This document shows positions 49,500 through 61,969 of a stretch of DNA of 64,000 bases, piece by piece (the first letter of the stretch is position 1; the number at the start of each line of letters is the position of its first letter). The notes beneath the pieces were generated by a model, which saw only the letters and a program-made list of their open reading frames with translations, was not told where the DNA came from and ran no database searches. The translations under genes and the position numbers were made by a program. The stretch is from NCBI GenBank assembly GCA_032622095.1, contig CP136066.1, positions 192,932,816-192,996,815 on the forward strand, read 5' to 3'. This DNA is from Siphonodentalium dalli. Its lineage: Eukaryota > Mollusca > Scaphopoda > Gadilida > Siphonodentaliidae.

Positions 49500-50771
49500 A
49501 ACACTGTATACCTATCTATTCTTGCCTCGACAGTGAAGATACATAAAAAGGGCTCTTTGAAGTGGGTGATCGATAACAGATTATTTCTGATATTACAGAT
49601 GGCAATTTTTTTTACCTCCGCTCCTCGTAATGTAAAGGCCAGGGATGACACTACGCTAGGCACATCGTCAGATCGGGAACCGACGTTTATGGCTGTCCCT
49701 TCTGCAATAATATGTGCACTTTAAAGATCCCTATTATGGTGAAGAAGTCACAGTTTCGGTATAAAATTCCTAGACAAATTGGCTAAAATGCTCATAATGC
49801 CCTACCTGTATATGGGAGCTAGTAGTGTCACATGTAAGAGATTTCCCTGTATTATTTTGTCATGAATGGCACACACTTTCGTATTAACTTAAGCTCTACT
49901 GCTTTGAAAATGGGGATACTTCCAGCCTTGATTTGTTCTTTCAAAAAACTGGGGGATTGGCTTTCAAAAATAACTAGTGAACATAATTATTGGAAAAATG
50001 TTTATTCCATTACAAAATCAACAATTGGTGAAAGACATTTGTATAGTTGGAAATTGACTAAACTCACATTCTGCTGTACAGTTCCCAGCATACTGCGATA
50101 CTCTAACACACTACAAAAATTCAGATTTTTAATGACAAATGTCACAATGGTGGCAACATAACATACATGGCAACCGTTATAATTGCAGGAAAATCACCAT
50201 GAACAAAACTTGCATAAATATAAGTTATTATCTGCAAAGATACACATTGAAATGGAAGATGGCATTATTTCCATGTTAGTTTTTTAGTTTCGTTTTATTG
50301 TTCTCAACAGCAATGAGCCAATACAATGCTGTATGCAATTGGAAATATATCGTCTATGGAAAATACCATTGTATAACTTTACCATGCTACTGAGAGAGTA
50401 ATTAGAAGCCAAAACACTTACCCTGGTGTTAATTCTGAGGCGTAAATTTGACTTTTTCCGATTCCATGTCCGGTTATCGAACGTACACATGCAGTGGTTA
50501 GGCACTAAACTTGATTTGTGGCTGAAAAGACAGCTTTCTGCCCAAGTTTACAAAATGTATATACATGTAAGAGAAACTTGACAATGGGCATGTTATACCA
50601 CACTCGTTCTTGTTCATTATAAAATAAGCCGCTATCACTGTCATTTTCATGGGCCCTTTCCAGCACTTTTGTCATATTTTCATGTTCTGTATTCGCTGTG
50701 AATTAACTTAAGAACACATTGCTTTATGTTAGATTATTCTTGGCAATTTCTCGCCCATCTTCTTATGGTAC
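49500..50771. other. AT-rich spacer right of the two-gene element
   Basis: No gene recognised. AAGGGAAATAACCCACTCT at 49480-49497 may lie at the right end of the transposon, but no matching left terminus was found. Confidence 0.35.
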
Positions 50772-50776
50772 ATGAA

Positions 50777-53700
50777 CACCCCCGTGTACGTGGTATCGCC
50801 AAAACCGAGGGTATCGCCAAAACCGAGAATATGGGAAAGTCATTTTCACGTATATGATATGGGGATATGTTTGTTTCTCACCGTAATACAGACATCGAGC
50901 ATCGTATGTGTATGTCCACACGAAGCAGGAGTATTTATCCACCAGTTGCCAATCAGTTTTCCCAGATCAGACCATTAATTTTTTTTTGGCGAATTTTTTC
51001 AATGGTGTTTTTGCTTTTGCTCACTCAAATTTTCGAGAACAACCATTCACTAGTATAATTCCTGGACTTCCACGCTTCCAAAACAAATGCCGGTATATAG
51101 TTGAATCTGTCAATGAAGCATAGGATTTGACAGAATTTAATAAATCCTTGTCGTTCTCAATATCCGCGCGATATGAAGGGACCACTGTCGGTCCAGAAAG
51201 ATGCGAACGGCACAGATGAAGATGCGCCAAACGCCGAGTTTCTGTGCAGTAAATATGCGTATTACTTAAGGAGTTCTGATGAGTTTTCGAGTGTTTTTAT
51301 GTGTATCTGAGACTGATCATTTGGACTGCGAATGTCATCTGAAATATGAATCCATAACATATTCGAAACATTGTGTGCATATATATTATGAAAGTGTTTC
51401 AATTGAAATTAATTGAACATCCATCTCAGCATTCAGATTTGCGATCTCAAGAACGTGAATGAATGATAACGCGATGCCTTGATCACACGCACGTGAATGC
51501 TGCCGTTTGCATGCATGCAGCTAATCGGATATTCGTTTAGTATTAACATGCTTGGAGTTTGTATATAGACCACACATGCCGGACGACACGCTACGGCGTA
51601 TCAACGATTTGTTATAATCATGTTTATTTTACAGACTTTATGACTCGTTCCCACTCGAGTAGACCGTTACGCGACAATGAAACCGAATCATCTTATCGAA
51701 TATACATATCTCGTATTGCTCCAAATTATGCAATTCTGGCTTTTTAAGAGTCATCAGATAATATTGTAACGATTCGATGTTAACCTTAAACATCCGTACA
51801 TATATCATCACAATGTGCTATGTGTGGCACACGTGTGTGCCTTCTTATCCGGATGTCGATGGGCCTCTGTATTGTGTCTATGTACAAAACCATGTTTAAA
51901 CAAAATCAAACCAGACCATGCGGTTTTGATCAATAACGTATCTTCCTCAGATATGAAGCTATATATATATATATCTGGGGAAATGTTATGTTGCACCAAC
52001 ACACCACTGTCACATCCCTATAACCGAGTGGATGAATTAGCCGACTAAAAGACAGAACATGTTATCTTCGGATGTAGCCTAGTATGTTCGCGGATAGAGC
52101 ACGTATACATATTTATCTTTTTTCCCGTGATGTTTTGTATAAGAATTATCATTGGAAATTGCTCGCTTGACCGCCACCATGTGCCATGGTATCCATTTTT
52201 CTCTGTTGAATGGTTTGACAGAGGTTAAGACCCCCCCCCCCCCCCCCCCCCCCAACAAAACAAATACTCTCCTTGAAGACAAATACATTTATGATGCATG
52301 ACACGTTATACTCATCATCGGGTCTCGTGAATGTTTGCACGAGTGGAGCTGTAATCGCAACAATTATCTATGTCTGAACAAAGCAAAAACAGTCAGTCCG
52401 CATAAAATCACCGGGCGTGGAAGGCTTAATTAAATTATAATTAATCCCTTAATCAGTCAATTCATCCGGTCCCTTATGTGTTGTGGCATCTCCAATTTAG
52501 TATTATGAAACACCATGTCTGAATCAGATGCGCCATTGGAAATTGTGACCATAGACGAAGCGTTAGGGAAAGTCAGATGCGACTTGACGCTGAACATCCA
52601 TAACAATTTTGGTTAGAACCATAAACCAAACTCAGGACGGAGACCCTGATAAGATAAGATTCATTTCGGTTAAACATACATATCAATAACAGTATATGCA
52701 ACCTATACGATAACATAATGAAGTCTTGTGTAAATATTATGCCCACTAAATATGTGGTCCTAGGGCTAAATTAGAAAAGTTGTAAACTATAGTGCAATTT
52801 ACATGTGCACATGACAATCATGGCAGTATTCCACAGTGAAGTGTTTATTATAAATAGCAGTAACTTTGTTGTGTGTGTGTGTGTACATATACATGTATGT
52901 TCGGATGTTTAGTGTGTTAACATAGAATCGTTACAATTTTATCTGATGACTCTTAAAAAATTGCATAATTTGGAGCAATACGATGTATGTATAATCCATA
53001 AGATGATTCGGTTTCATTGTCTCGTAACGGTCTACTCGAGTGGGAACGAGTCATAAAGTCTGTAAAGTAAACATGATTATAACAAATCGTTGATACGCCG
53101 TAGCATGTCGTCCGGCATGTGTGGTCTATATACAAACTCCAAGCATGTTAATACTAAACGAATAACCGATTAGCTGCATGCATGCGAACGGCAGCATTCA
53201 CATGCGTGTGATCAAGGCATCGCGTTATCCTTCATTCACATTCTTGAGATCGCAAATCTGAATGATGAGATGGATGTTCAATTAATTTCAATTGAAACAC
53301 ATTCATAATATATATGCACACAATATTTCGAATATGGTATGGATTCATATTTCAGATGACATTCGCAGTCCAATTGATCAGTCTCAGATACACATAAAAA
53401 CACTCGAAAACTCATCAGAACTCCTTAAGTAATACGCATCTTTACTGCACAGAAACTCGGCGTTTGGTCGCATCTTCATCTGTGCCGTTCGCATCTTTCT
53501 GGACCGACAGTGGTCCCTTCATATCGCGCGGATATTGAGAACGACGCGGATTTTTAAATTCTGTCAAATTCTATGCTTCATTGACAGATTCAACTATATA
53601 CCGGCATTTGTTTTGGAAGCGTGGAAGTCCAGGAACTATACTAGTGAATGGATGTTCTCGAAAATTTGAGTGAGCAAAAATTCGCCAAAAAAAAATTAAT

Positions 53701-53897
53701 GGTCTGATCTGGGAAAACTAAATGACAACTAGTGGATAAATACTCCTGCTTCGTGTGGACATACACATACGATGCTCGATGTCTGTATTACGATGAGAAA
53801 CAAACATATCCCCATATCATATACGTGAAAACGACTTTCCCATATTCTCGGTTTTGGCGATACCCTCGGTTTTGGCGATACCACGTACACGAGGGTG
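50777..53897. mobile_element. 3.1-kb foldback transposon with ~1-kb inverted arms
   Basis: Left arm about 50777-51805 and right arm about 52886-53897 are inverted copies with only scattered differences. The ends read CACCC-CGTGTACGTGGTATCGCC followed by duplicated TATCGCCAAAACCGAG. It is flanked by a 5-bp (perhaps 6-bp) direct repeat ATGAA(C) at 50772-50776 and 53898-53902. The unpaired centre has no coding frame, a C21 run at about 52231-52252 and a (TG)n run at 52870. The small frames in the arms mirror each other and are not genes. Confidence 0.9.
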
Positions 53898-53902
53898 ATG
53901 AA

Positions 53903-54590
53903 CTAGTATATAAATATATAATAATATAAATATTGTTTAAACCAAATTAACCTGTGCAGGCAGGTACTAGTACTGGAACAAATTATTTTCAATTTGACAC
54001 AAAAATCCTGTGTAGGCAGGTGTATAAAAAAAAAATTTAATTAAAAAAAAAAATTCACCTGAGCCCATGTTTACCTCAGCGATAGGACTTGAAATTGGAA
54101 ACTCCTAATTTGGGCATAAAGTTTTAGTTTTCTTTAGAAAATGTATCAAAATAGGTTATTTTTATTTTTCTATATGGTACATTGACGTTTATCCAGTATT
54201 TCCCAAAAAAATTAGTATCTATAGTCCCTATATTGATTTCTGTCTTCAGTTTCTCTCCATAGACTGAATAGCTGGCTAGTGTTGATAAAAAGCAGATCCT
54301 ATTGAATGTAGCTTTTGTTTCCTCACAATGGAAGTGCTATTGATCAGGTCTACACACTGAGCTTAACTGATAATTACCCTGTCATTTTAATAGGCTTACT
54401 CCACTACACACCATTGACTTTTATTAACACCAGCCACCAGGACAGTCCTTTGCTTCCACAGCACACAAGGCTTGTTTATGCAGGACCTTGGTATATAGGA
54501 ATGTATCCATGCAGTGCGGGTTATTATGTGAGGCACCGTTTATGTTTACCTTACTGTGAGGTTTGTTTTAGAATATTATAGCTTCTTGAA
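53903..54590. other. Spacer
   Basis: No gene seen. Two CTGTG-AGGCAGGT copies lie at about 53950 and 54010 next to A-rich runs. Confidence 0.35.
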
Positions 54591-54850
54591 CCCTTCTATG
54601 ACGGGAACTGCACTGGTGCAGCATTAAATATCCTGTGCCAGTGCATTATCTTACATGTACAATACATATGCAAATCTCCCATAGGGAGCCTCGCATATAT
54701 AAGAGAATGCACTGGTTTTCAAGGTAAATATTGTTCGCCTATGCATTCTCTTATATTTGCGAGGCTCCCTATAGGAGACTCGCATATTTAAGAGAATGCA
54801 TTGGCACAGGGTTTTTTGCAAAATTTCAGGAAGCTTCCGTCATAGAAGGG
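54591..54850. mobile_element. Double-hairpin MITE (CCCTTCTATGACGG ends)
   Basis: CCCTTCTATGACGG at the left is matched by CCGTCATAGAAGGG at the right. The interior holds GCATTCTCTTATAT-GCGAGGCTCC hairpins as in the 61398 element. Flanks (TGAA, ATAA) look like decayed TTAA. Confidence 0.75.
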
Positions 54851-55646
54851 ATAACTGTTGTTTTATGTATTTCATATACCTGTAGGTATTTATTACATGA
54901 TCTGACCCTTATGCCATTAATTAAATCTGTTATATAATAATTATATGCGACGGTCATTGTATAACAGTAAATAGTGCCTAGTGTACCCAAATGTATTATT
55001 GTTGCACAAACGTGACTTTCGGCTTGCAATGTTTTTACAAACAGTACGCTACGTAAGCTAAATCAATATTTGTGACTATTGCTGATTTAGTTTGAACAAA
55101 TATTTCATTCAATTTAATGTAAATACGTCAAAGAGTCTAATTTATCTGGGACTGTTTCTTTATGCTGACAAACAACGCACAGTTACGTGAAACGTCATCG
55201 CATGCCTTATAGAAGCCGCTGCTACATGTAGAGTTTAATATTATTCATCATAAGGTGTCTGTGACAAAACACCAGAAGAGCATAACCAAAGTGAAATCAG
55301 TAAACCCACTAAACTATAAACATAGTATTACTTTACCAAATACTTCTTACCTAAGTTATCATACTTAACATAATCTACGGTACAACTTGTCCTCGGTTTA
55401 TAGTGAAATAACCCTCAGTTGCAACCTCTTGTATAATCATTAATTCTATACTTACAGGGTTCTGACATCTCCATGTTATGAAGTGCCTTTGTATCTCTTA
55501 CCTCGTATATCTGGCACGACCTTGCTCTACTGAGGTGGTAACTATGTAAATCATCAATACAAGGTTAAATGTGATTCTAAGAGATGTGCCATGAAGTGAC
55601 TTTTACATGCTCTTAGGATTATGTGAGGAGAGTTTCGACACATACG
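54851..55646. other. Upstream region of the TTLL5-like gene
   Basis: No coding frame or repeat recognised. It should contain the promoter and 5' untranslated region of the gene that starts at 55647; no core promoter element could be assigned with confidence. Confidence 0.4.
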
Positions 55647-58600
55647 ATGGCGTCCAACAGCGTTGATTCTGATGGAGGATCAATGACTCCCTCGGAGTAC
55701 AGCGATTGTGAAGAGCAAACAGACAGCGATTCGGATTATGAATCTGACGAGGAAGAACATGAATCGTTAGTATATATGAGATCAGATCAAACAAGATTTC
55801 AGTTATAAAACCAATAACGAATCCTATATTTCTAATTAGTGCTTATATGGTTTATTATTTAGTTGGTTTACAAACACGCCGACAACTTTAAAGTGTCACT
55901 CGTAATCTTAAAGACATATTATGGACTTGTTAGGGTGCATGAAACCGATAAGTTAGTACTTACAATTAGGTGCTATGCCAACTGGGGGAATGTAGCATTC
56001 TACTAACATCGCCCAAAATCTGAAAGAAATCGACCATAATACTCTACAGAAAACACCATTGGAACTACACTCAATTGTAAATATTTACATCTCGATTCGG
56101 GACGCAACAATCGGCGATAAACTAACGCAAATGATTTCGCTATTGATATTCATTGCATTTAATAAATATATAAGACTGATGGTCTGTGTTGTAAATTTGG
56201 ATTAATATTCATAAAAATAACTACTTTGAGCAAGATTATTCGCCATTTCTATTTGATCACCCAACCAGAGTGTTTCACATCACTTTTAAGTATTCAGTTC
56301 AGGCCTAGCCATTTATCGCTTTCGTCTTATTGCAGTGATTAAAATAGCTCAATAAATGCATGAAATACTTATGTATGCATTCTATGTGTCTCTGTAAAAA
56401 TTGCTTGAAATTATCGCCTCATTTCTTCAGCTTGGGACATTAAAGATTTAAGTTTGAGTTTCTTCAATTTTTCTAATATTAAACTGTACAACTATCAATC
56501 TGTTTTTTAAAATGTAACCAAGGCACTTACAATCGGTAAATGTGAACAAAATATAAAAGTCTTTAAAAACATCACTGCTAAGAAGAACATGGAGAAATAG
56601 ATAAACTTTGTTCTTACCAGTATATTCATAATTCATAGGCCTAAACACTGAATCTTCACATATTCTTGATCAATTCTTTCTTTTATGTTTTCAGGTCAAA
56701 AACTGAGAACATCATCTGGACTGGTTACGCCAAAAAGACTCCTGTCCTTATGTTCAACTCTGATGTTATCACAAAGAAAAGGGATGATTTGAAAACCATT
56801 GGAGGTAATTTGTCTTGGGATATTGGTTTAATAAGAGAAAACCCTTGCAACATAATATTGAAAGTAATTTAATTGGTTTTGATGGGTATAATATTTGGAA
56901 TATTTCAAATGTGAATATCTTGTTGTCATGGATCAGAACATTTTCCTTCTATGTGAGTGGCAAAGTTCTATCACATTTATTCTGTGCAATTTTGACAAAT
57001 GGAAGACTAACTATTGGATGAATGGGCTGCTGATTTCAACTCACATACTTTTGCGGCCCGATTGCTCAGTCTGTAAGATGCATATCTCATCACACCATCA
57101 TAAACCGTTCAATGATTGTGAAGCTGTTTGAATTCCTGTTAAGTGCAGATTTGTTATGTGTGGCCTTTTCTCTGAATGTAAAGCTGACATAACGGTATAT
57201 TCTAGCTGTTGAATTGACCATAAACCAAAATAGCCAATCAGCTGTACTGTGGTTTCATTCTGGAGTTGGTTTTGATGTGCCCTTTTTAAAAAACAGGACA
57301 TATTATGTTATTGGTCCATTCATCCATCTGTTCATCTCTCCATCCACTAACTTTTGGTTTCCGGATGATAACTTTAGATAGTCTCTAATGAATAGAATGA
57401 AATTTGATATGTGGGTTTACTAGCACAAAATACATGTCAAAATCGAATTCAGGTTCCGTCTGCCAATTTTCACCAGTTATGGTCCTTTCTGTTGGAATTT
57501 GCAGTCGTATGATAACTTTAGTAAGTCTGAACTGAATGGAATGAGATCTGGTATGTGAGTTATAAGCTAGCCCAAAATACAGATCATGTTCAAATTTGTG
57601 TTCTGTTCGCCAATTTTATGGCCCGTTGTTGGAATTACCATGGGCATATTTTGCCACGCCCTTGCGATGCTCTTGTTTTATTTTTGCTTCATTTGTGGTA
57701 AGGAATGCATGCATCAAAGAATGTCAATTGGTCAAATATTGATGCACACAGGCCTGAAAATATGGTGCTTGATATTTGCAGAATAAGGTCCCCAGAGGGT
57801 GAATTTAGTGACACAACCCTGCACAGCAGGCACGCATCACTAAATTCACCTTCTGTGGACCTCATAGCTTCTTAGGCCTCATATTCGCTGGAAGTATCTT
57901 TATTATCAAATTAACAATTCTAAATTTTCTTTAGAAACTTCTTTTAAAAACAAATTTGTCTTTTTTAGTTTAGTTCCTCTATATCCCCAAATTGGCAGAT
58001 GACAAAATGCATAATCGAGGTGCCCAATGGTTGTACATCACCATCTTCACCATCTGGGAACTTAAATCTCAGTTTAGGTCTCCATAGCAGAGGAGGCCAT
58101 GCAGAATGAGGTCCCCAGAGGATGAATTTAGTGATACTAGCCTGCTGTGTGATGAACATCTTGTGTTTTCCGTATGGTTTATAACGAATTCTATTATTTT
58201 CAGAGCGCTATCACATGGCCTTCAAATTTGGAAGTTCTGAAACACGTGTTGTTCGGCAAATACTGAGTGGTCATGGATTTAAAGAGGTACGTTCATTTCT
58301 AGTTACTACTTAATTAACAAAGCCAAGATTGGGTTTTTGCCACATAATTTCTGTAGGGCAGCATCTGTTTGTTTCCTTTTGGTCCTTGAATTTTTTAAAT
58401 GATCTGTGAAGATTTTCTGATTTTTATAGTAGAATGCACCTTTAGGAAGTTATCAGATAATAAGTTCAACAAACAACCTTAGGCCATATGTTGAACTTAT
58501 TATCTGAACACTTCCCACCAATGAATATTAATAGCTGTGATTTTGTATTATCTGTTTTTTTGTCTGCCATCTGCTTTTATTACCTGAACATTCCTCCAAA

Positions 58601-61600
58601 TGAATAATACTTATGCCAAAGAATTGTTAAATTTTCCAACCCACCTGCTGTCATATTAAAAAGTTTCATTTCCCTACTCAGGGCCTCCGAAGTGGGTTCA
58701 TGCTAAATAACATAAAAGTCTGTAAAGCAACTATCTTCAACAAGTACATGAAAACTAGATTGACTTTGTTCTTATTTTCATTATTTAAGGTACTCAATCC
58801 GATCAGACGGTCCCCATATCATAAAGTTACAACAACAACATTTCTTCAAAATACGCTTCAGTTATCAGAATCGATTAATTACAACAAAATAATGCTAACC
58901 ACTGTCAACTATGGTATAAAATTTCCCAAAACATGTTATTTATCAACATGTTGTTCAACCAAATTTGGCCATATTATCAATAAATTTGGCCATATTACCA
59001 CTTGATTTTAGAGTTATCTATCTTCGTCCGCAATTTTGTCCAAGACCGTCGCCTTGACAATTTTTTCCCAGGTCACAAATAAGTACATGTCTTGAGAAAC
59101 AACAAATTAAAAAAATTGATATCTGATCACTCTGAGCTTTGATGGGTGGTTCCTCGACTCAAATAAAAAAAAAAAGCCAAAGAAATATTAGTTTGGGAGC
59201 CTTAATTCGGATTATGCATCTTTAATATTCTCCAATAATGAGATTTTGCATCTCAAAACCATTGTTATGTTAAAGGTACTCAATCCGATCAGAGGGTCCC
59301 CATCTCAACAGATTCCAACAACAACAATCCGATCAGAGGGTCCTATATTACTATTTCTTTGGCTTTGGGGGTAAAAAATATTTGATTCGAGTCGAGGAAC
59401 CCATCAAACAAAGCTCAGAGTTATTAGATATTGATTTTTGAAATTTGTTATTTTCTCGAGATGAGTACTAATAATTGCATTCAATTTCGTAATCTGCTCG
59501 AGATGTGTACACCAAAACACTATTCAAACAGACAAGGATGGATAACGCTAAAATCAACTGGTAATAATAACGCAATTTTGACTGTGTTCTGGGCCAGAAA
59601 GTATTCCCGATAATGAAAAATAATAGATTTCTAAAATCGATATCTAACAAATCTGAGCTTTGATGGGTGACTTCCTCGACTCAAATCAAATATTTTTGAC
59701 ACCCGAAGCCATTGAAATAGTAATTGAGAGGAGTTTTATCGGATTGAGTACCTTTAACGTTACTGACATTACCGATCAAAGTCCAATTAGTCTAATAAGA
59801 TACCAAATTTTATTCAAATCTTGATGGTAAACATGGGAAAAGGTCAAAGCATTGGATTAAAGGTACTCAATCCGATTAAACACCCCTAAACTACTATTTC
59901 TTTGGCTTCGGGTGTAAACAAATTTGATTCGAGTCGAGTAACCCACCCATCAAAGCTCAGAGTGATCCGATGTCAATTTTTTAAGTTTGTTATTTCAATT
60001 GTTTGTGGCCCAGAAACACGCTGTCAAAAGGATGGCCTCAGTCAAAATTGCAGATGAAGATGGATAACTCTAAAAATAAGTGCTAATACTGTCAAATTTC
60101 GTGATTACTCAAGTGATAATACGGCCATATTTCGTTGAAAAAAATGTTGATAAATAACATGTTTTGGGAAATTTGATATCATACATGTAGTTGACAGTGT
60201 TTAGCCTTTTTTTGTTGCAATTAATCGATTCTGATAATAAAGCGTATTTTGAAGAAATGTTGTTGTTGTATCGTGATGATATGGGGACCGTCTGATCGGA
60301 TTGAGTACCTTTAATATTCTGAAAATCTTATTTAGACCAAATTATTTGAACTTACTACGCGATTGGCGATGTTTGTTGACAAATCACTGTAACAGTTTTG
60401 TTTACATAACAATGTCTTCAACAAATTTCGTTATTGGAGAGCTATCAATAATTAATATACGAACCAAGTTTATCTCTTTCTCCATGTTTTTCTTAGTGGC
60501 GATGTTTTTACCGACTTTTATAATTTTTGCATATTTACCCACTGCAAAGGCCCCGAGTCCCTTTAAAGACAAGTTGTGTACTCATTTCAGTGAATCAAAT
60601 TATTTTATTATTGTAACCTAATGCTTTTCATTCTATTTTGTTATCGTAGGTCCATCCTAACAGTTCAGATTTCAACGTCATGTGGACAGGTTCTCATTTA
60701 AAACCCTTTACTCTACGCAACATGTCAGAATTCCAGAAAATCAATCACTTTCCAAGGTAAGGAAATGCATATTATATTGACAATGATTTCTCAATTTTCT
60801 GGTCATTAATAACAGTAACATCACTCTATTGGATAATAGTGAGAGTTCCCTCATTACTAATTGTTAAAATTGACAGATTAGAAGGGTTCTAAACCATTCG
60901 TTTTTATTCATGTTTGAATGAAATTCCAGAAGAATTAGAATTATGTGATTAGAAAATTGAATCATTTCATGAGAAGTAGTGAGTGTGTAAGGAGGCTGAG
61001 ACTTCTAACCAAATCTTGAATTTATTAACCTTTACAATTTTTTTATTTCTTACATACTTCGAATTCCCTTATTTTCAAGGCAATGTTACCTCCATCCTGA
61101 TACCCCATTATTGCTATGCTTGAAACATAATATGCTAAGCTTGAAACATAATATGCTAAATACCTGTGGTAATGTGAATGGCTTTGATTACGTCAACCTT
61201 AATTTTCGTGGTTTCTTATAAAAAGTCTATTTCATGGGATGTGAGTTCGTAGTTCAGATATTATATTTATCCACATCACCAGGTCCTACAATAGAAGGTT
61301 TTGTTTTACCAACTCTGAGTAAATTATTTCATTGGATGTTGATTTTGTGGTTGCGTTAAACCACAACATCAATGAAAAATAGACCCCCCCGAATTAACCC
61401 TTTACCCAACAAACCGGCCAAAACCGGCCAAATAAAGCTTCAACAGCCTAAAATATCTTCGGTCTGTCTCAATAAAACCATACAAATATGGATATCATTG
61501 GAACCGGCTCATTGACCACATTGTGATGGTTATAGTTATGCCCTGTGCCAATGCATTCTCTTATATATGCGAGTCGACCATAGGTCGCCTCGCATATATA

Positions 61601-61928
61601 AGAGAATGCATTGGCCTAAAAAAAAATCTTTTTTTAACACTTTTTACCATTTGTTCTTACATTCTTTAACAATTTTATAATTTTTAATATGTTAAGCCAA
61701 TGCATTCTCTTATATATGCGAGGCGACCTATGGTCGACTCGCATATATAAGAGAATGCATTGGCACAGGGCCGTTCTGTTGGGTAAAGGGTTAAAAGGAT
61801 TTTACAGTAACAATCTATTCCTCAAATCCCAAATGCAAGAAAAATTAATTCCTTTTATATTCAGGTCATATGAACTAACTAGGAAAGACAGACTCTTTAA
61901 AAACATCCAGCGTATGCAGCAAATAAAG
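55647..61928 (+). CDS. TTLL5: TTLL5-like tubulin polyglutamylase, first five coding exons (partial)
   Basis: Exons 55647-55765, 56695-56804, 58204-58286, 60650-60756 and 61865-61928. All have GT-AG introns and phases that join exactly, giving 161 codons. Exon 1 starts ATGGCGTCC and encodes an acidic Ser/Asp/Glu-rich leader. Exons 2-5 give the N-terminal part of the TTL core: [50 protein letters not shown] and [19 protein letters not shown]. The last blocks closely follow vertebrate TTLL5 as I recall it. The family adds glutamate side chains to tubulin tails, mainly on ciliary and centriolar microtubules, using an ATP-grasp fold. The catalytic ATP-binding part is not in the window and must lie to the right. 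Paralogues such as TTLL4 or TTLL7 fit less well. Introns 3-5 are rich in MITEs. Confidence 0.9.
57301..57660 (+). repeat. Dispersed repeat in TTLL5-like intron 2
   Basis: CCATTCATCCATCTGTTCATC followed by two loose copies of GGATGATAACTTTAG-TAGTCT...CAATTTTCACCAGTTATGG-CC. Similar in style to the repeats at 38000 and 39458. Confidence 0.5.
57752..58150. mobile_element. Foldback MITE, GAATGAGGTCCCC family (right side eroded)
   Basis: CAGAATAAGGTCCCCAGAGG-GTGAATTTAGTG with its inverted partner at 57840, and a further GAATGAGGTCCCCAGAGG at 58104. The internal CTTAGGCCTCAT is shared with the 46257 copy. It lies just upstream of exon 3. Confidence 0.65.
58446..58610. mobile_element. MITE related to the 40934 element
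   Basis: GGAAGTTATCAGATAATAAG continuing TTCAACAAACAACC, and its inverse ending at about 58526. The CATTCCTCCAAATGAATAAT block follows, as it does at 41149-41260. Confidence 0.7.
58789..59221. mobile_element. TTAA-site MITE, diverged copy
   Basis: Starts GGTACTCAATCCGATCAGAC after TTAA. The right end is degraded (AATTCGGATTATGCATC) before TTAA at 59222. Confidence 0.65.
59274..59753. mobile_element. TTAA-site MITE (AGGTACTCAATCCG family), 480 bp
   Basis: AGGTACTCAATCCGATCAGA at the left, TATCGGATTGAGTACCT at the right, TTAA on both sides. The left arm has the CCCCATCTCAACAGATTCC version and the right arm the ACTCCTCTCAATTAC version. Confidence 0.88.
59861..60310. mobile_element. TTAA-site MITE (AGGTACTCAATCCG family), 450 bp
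   Basis: AGGTACTCAATCCGATTAAA at the left, TGATCGGATTGAGTACCT at the right, TTAA on both sides (59857-59860, 60311-60314). Confidence 0.88.
61398..61790. mobile_element. piggyBac-like TTAA MITE with two internal hairpins, 393 bp
   Basis: TTAA followed by CCCTTTACCCAACA, and TGTTGGGTAAAGGG followed by TTAA. CCCT ends at TTAA sites are typical of piggyBac. Two near-perfect hairpins of about 66 bp (61548-61613 and 61697-61764), each built from CCAATGCATTCTCTTATATA and its inverse, sit symmetrically, so the element is a palindrome of palindromes. Lies 70 bp before exon 5. Confidence 0.88.
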
Positions 61929-61969
61929 GTGAGAAAGATATTAATTTATGTGTTTAGTTCACGCATTAA

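Noticed and set aside
52231-52252. Long C run as a functional element
   Set aside because: Several such homopolymers occur (5310, 31460, 39410, 52231); they look like ordinary mononucleotide expansions with unreliable length.
51559-53135. Two nearly identical short frames on opposite strands
   Set aside because: They are the same sequence in the two inverted arms of the foldback element; no domain or codon pattern supports coding.
60301-60621. 106-codon hydrophobic frame in intron 4 of the TTLL5-like gene
   Set aside because: It starts in a MITE terminus with a non-ATG codon and has AT-driven hydrophobic composition; nothing recognisable.
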